Positions 62,534 through 64,000 of a stretch of DNA of 64,000 bases are shown one piece after another (the first letter of the stretch is position 1; every line of letters starts with the position of its first letter). Both the position numbers and the translations under genes were made by a program. A model generated the notes under the pieces. It was not told where the DNA came from. It worked only from the letters and a program-made list of their open reading frames with translations, and ran no database searches. The DNA is from Seison nebaliae (Eukaryota; Rotifera; Pararotatoria; Seisonacea; Seisonidae): positions 62,001 through 126,000 of the forward strand of contig JALJEE010001544.1 of the NCBI GenBank assembly GCA_023231475.1. The letters run 5' to 3'.

Positions 62534-64000
62534 TTATTCGACGGGAGGAGAGGTTAGGAGTTGAACAACTGTCCGACCATTTGTGTCCATGTTAACCGGT
62601 ATTGTGGACGCTAAAAATAGACGAGAAAAATTAAATTAAAAATAAACTTAATTAATTAACTTTGTAGTAAATGGTCATTTGCTTCGTTGGAATTAATATC
62701 TTCAAATTCTTCTTCATTTGCAGATAATCCATCAATTCCCTCATTCTCTACTTCTTTTAATTCTTGTGGAGTTGTTTTTTGAACCATTTGATTTTCGAAT
62801 AATTCGTTAAGTTTCGTAGAAGTTGAAGCGACACCCCCTAATTCTTTCGACTCATCTATAGTTTTCGTCAATTCTTCTGCTTTTATTCCTCCAGCTAATG
62901 GTCTTTTTATTTCTTTTTTTATTTGCTCTTGTGCTTCTACTTGTTGTACTTGTTCTTGTTCTTGTTGTTCGTGTTCTATTTGTTCTTGTTGTTCTATTTG
63001 TTCTTGTTGTTGTTTTTGTTGATCCTTTATGTTAAATTCTTCTACTTGTTCTCTCGGTAATCTTTCAGATATCTGTTGATTTTCTGTTTCATCTATTTCT
63101 TCAACTGGTTCTTCTTCTGACGACATTTCTACATCTTCCACTGGCGATATGGATTCATCTGGTAACTTAATTTCTTCCACCTTAAATTCTTCTTCTTCTT
63201 CAATTTGATCTTGTTCGTTATCTGAATTTATTTCATTCGTATCTAATGATACAGTTTTGGAAACGGTTTCTTTTTGTGGTTGCTCAGAAATTGACACACC
63301 ATCATCATAATCTGGTATATTATTCGAATTTAAATTATTCGTATATTCTCGGAATGAATTGATTGATTGTAGATCGATGTGATCCTTATATTCTTCTTCT
63401 GACATCATTCCATGATCATTGTTATCGATTGATTCTGAATTGTCACTTGGATGCATTTCTATTTCATTTGGTTTCATCGAATCATATTGTTCATTCTCCT
63501 CCTCCATTGTGTCCATCATTTCTGTAGTTTCAGGATTTCCTTCCGGTTGTTCCATTTCGGCAGTTTCTGCTGTAATAGTTGTCGTTTTTTCCGTTTTCAG
63601 TTCTTCCTTTTTCAGTTTCTTATTCAGTTGCTTCATTTTTCTCCTCAACATCTTCTTCCATTTTCTCTTTAAATTCCTTTTATTTTTTCGAAGTTTTCGT
63701 TTATTTCTCTTCTTTGAATTGACTTTGAGAATGGGCAAAATTTTGATTTGGGGATTGGGTTCTACTATTTGAATTGGCTCAGGATTCATGGCAATTGGAA
63801 CTTTTCCATTTTCCTCCACCAATTTCCATTGCGGATGTTGTCTTGGATTCGTTAACAAATCCTCCAAATTATTCACGTTTTGCTGAACAGGTTTATAAGA
63901 AAAAGTTTCTGGATTGCTTCCCAATAATTGTTGTCGATTATCAATTTTATGATATTTTATTTCTCCCAAATTGTTCGGTATTTCATTATTGAGATCTCTT
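62534..64000 (-). CDS. Glu/Gln-rich unknown protein, 5' end beyond the window
   Basis: The open frame runs from the right edge to 62661. It is then joined by a 50-base intron (donor GTTAAT) to 62534-62610, ending VQLLTSPPVE. In frame it stays open past the first Met-like codon to base 64000, so it is partial at the 5' end. A strongly basic segment (KKRNKRKLRKNKRNLKRKWKK, about 63640-63710), possibly nuclear-localising, is followed by a long acidic stretch and a Gln/Glu run (about 62930-63040). No known domain is recognised. Homopolymer bias makes homology hard to judge. Confidence 0.6.

Overview
This window is nuclear DNA from a small, AT-rich, intron-bearing animal genome. About twenty protein genes sit in 64 kb, on both strands. 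They are split by introns mostly 40-60 bases long and are often separated by less than 150 bases. The gene set is metazoan: a Glass-type zinc-finger factor, a SKOR/Fussel corepressor, alpha-catulin, a Tec-like tyrosine kinase, soluble adenylyl cyclase, FKBP6 and a Sec-containing selenophosphate synthetase. Runs of Asn, His, Gln and Thr in the proteins, the compactness and the gene set would suit a small-genome protostome. An acariform mite is my best guess, held with low confidence because no rRNA or mitochondrial marker is present. ADCY10 and ERCC8, both here, are missing from Drosophila as far as I know.

Layout. 1-7.1 kb: a cytosolic carboxypeptidase of the AGBL2/3 type (+) meets TFIIIB subunit BDP1 (-) tail to tail. 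8.9-17.6 kb: a G/I-type cyclin (+), FKBP6 (-), a small unknown gene (-) divergent from FRA10AC1 (+), and a FUBP/PSI-type KH protein (+). 19.6-25 kb: alpha-catulin (-), followed by almost 4 kb in which I see no gene. 28.8-45.2 kb: a dense block of ERCC8/CSA (+), GNL1 (+), a four-span membrane protein (-), a SKOR-type gene (+), ADCY10 (+) and a Tec-like kinase (-); ADCY10 and the kinase end 20 bases apart. 46.8-49.4 kb: a secreted protein gene and a broken tandem copy of it, with an insertion carrying tRNA-like sequence. 49.6-51 kb: SEPHS2, with an in-frame TGA read as selenocysteine and a candidate SECIS. 51.2-54 kb: a Glass homologue (-). 56-64 kb: a secreted CAP-EGF-ShKT protein, a DDX5-like helicase, a field of tandem repeats, RPL11, and a Q/E-rich unknown gene that runs off the right edge (all -).

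Functionally the window is a mixed housekeeping and developmental neighbourhood: RNA polymerase III initiation, ribosome biogenesis and structure, RNA helicase and KH proteins, transcription-coupled repair, cAMP and tyrosine-kinase signalling, tubulin deglutamylation and selenium metabolism. I see no transposase, reverse transcriptase, viral gene or CRISPR array. The strongest genome-wide oddity is that nearly every intron whose ends I could fix by protein homology begins GTT rather than GTA or GTG. Exon boundaries come from reading frame plus family alignment by eye; 5' ends of alpha-catulin, glass and the right-edge gene are incomplete.
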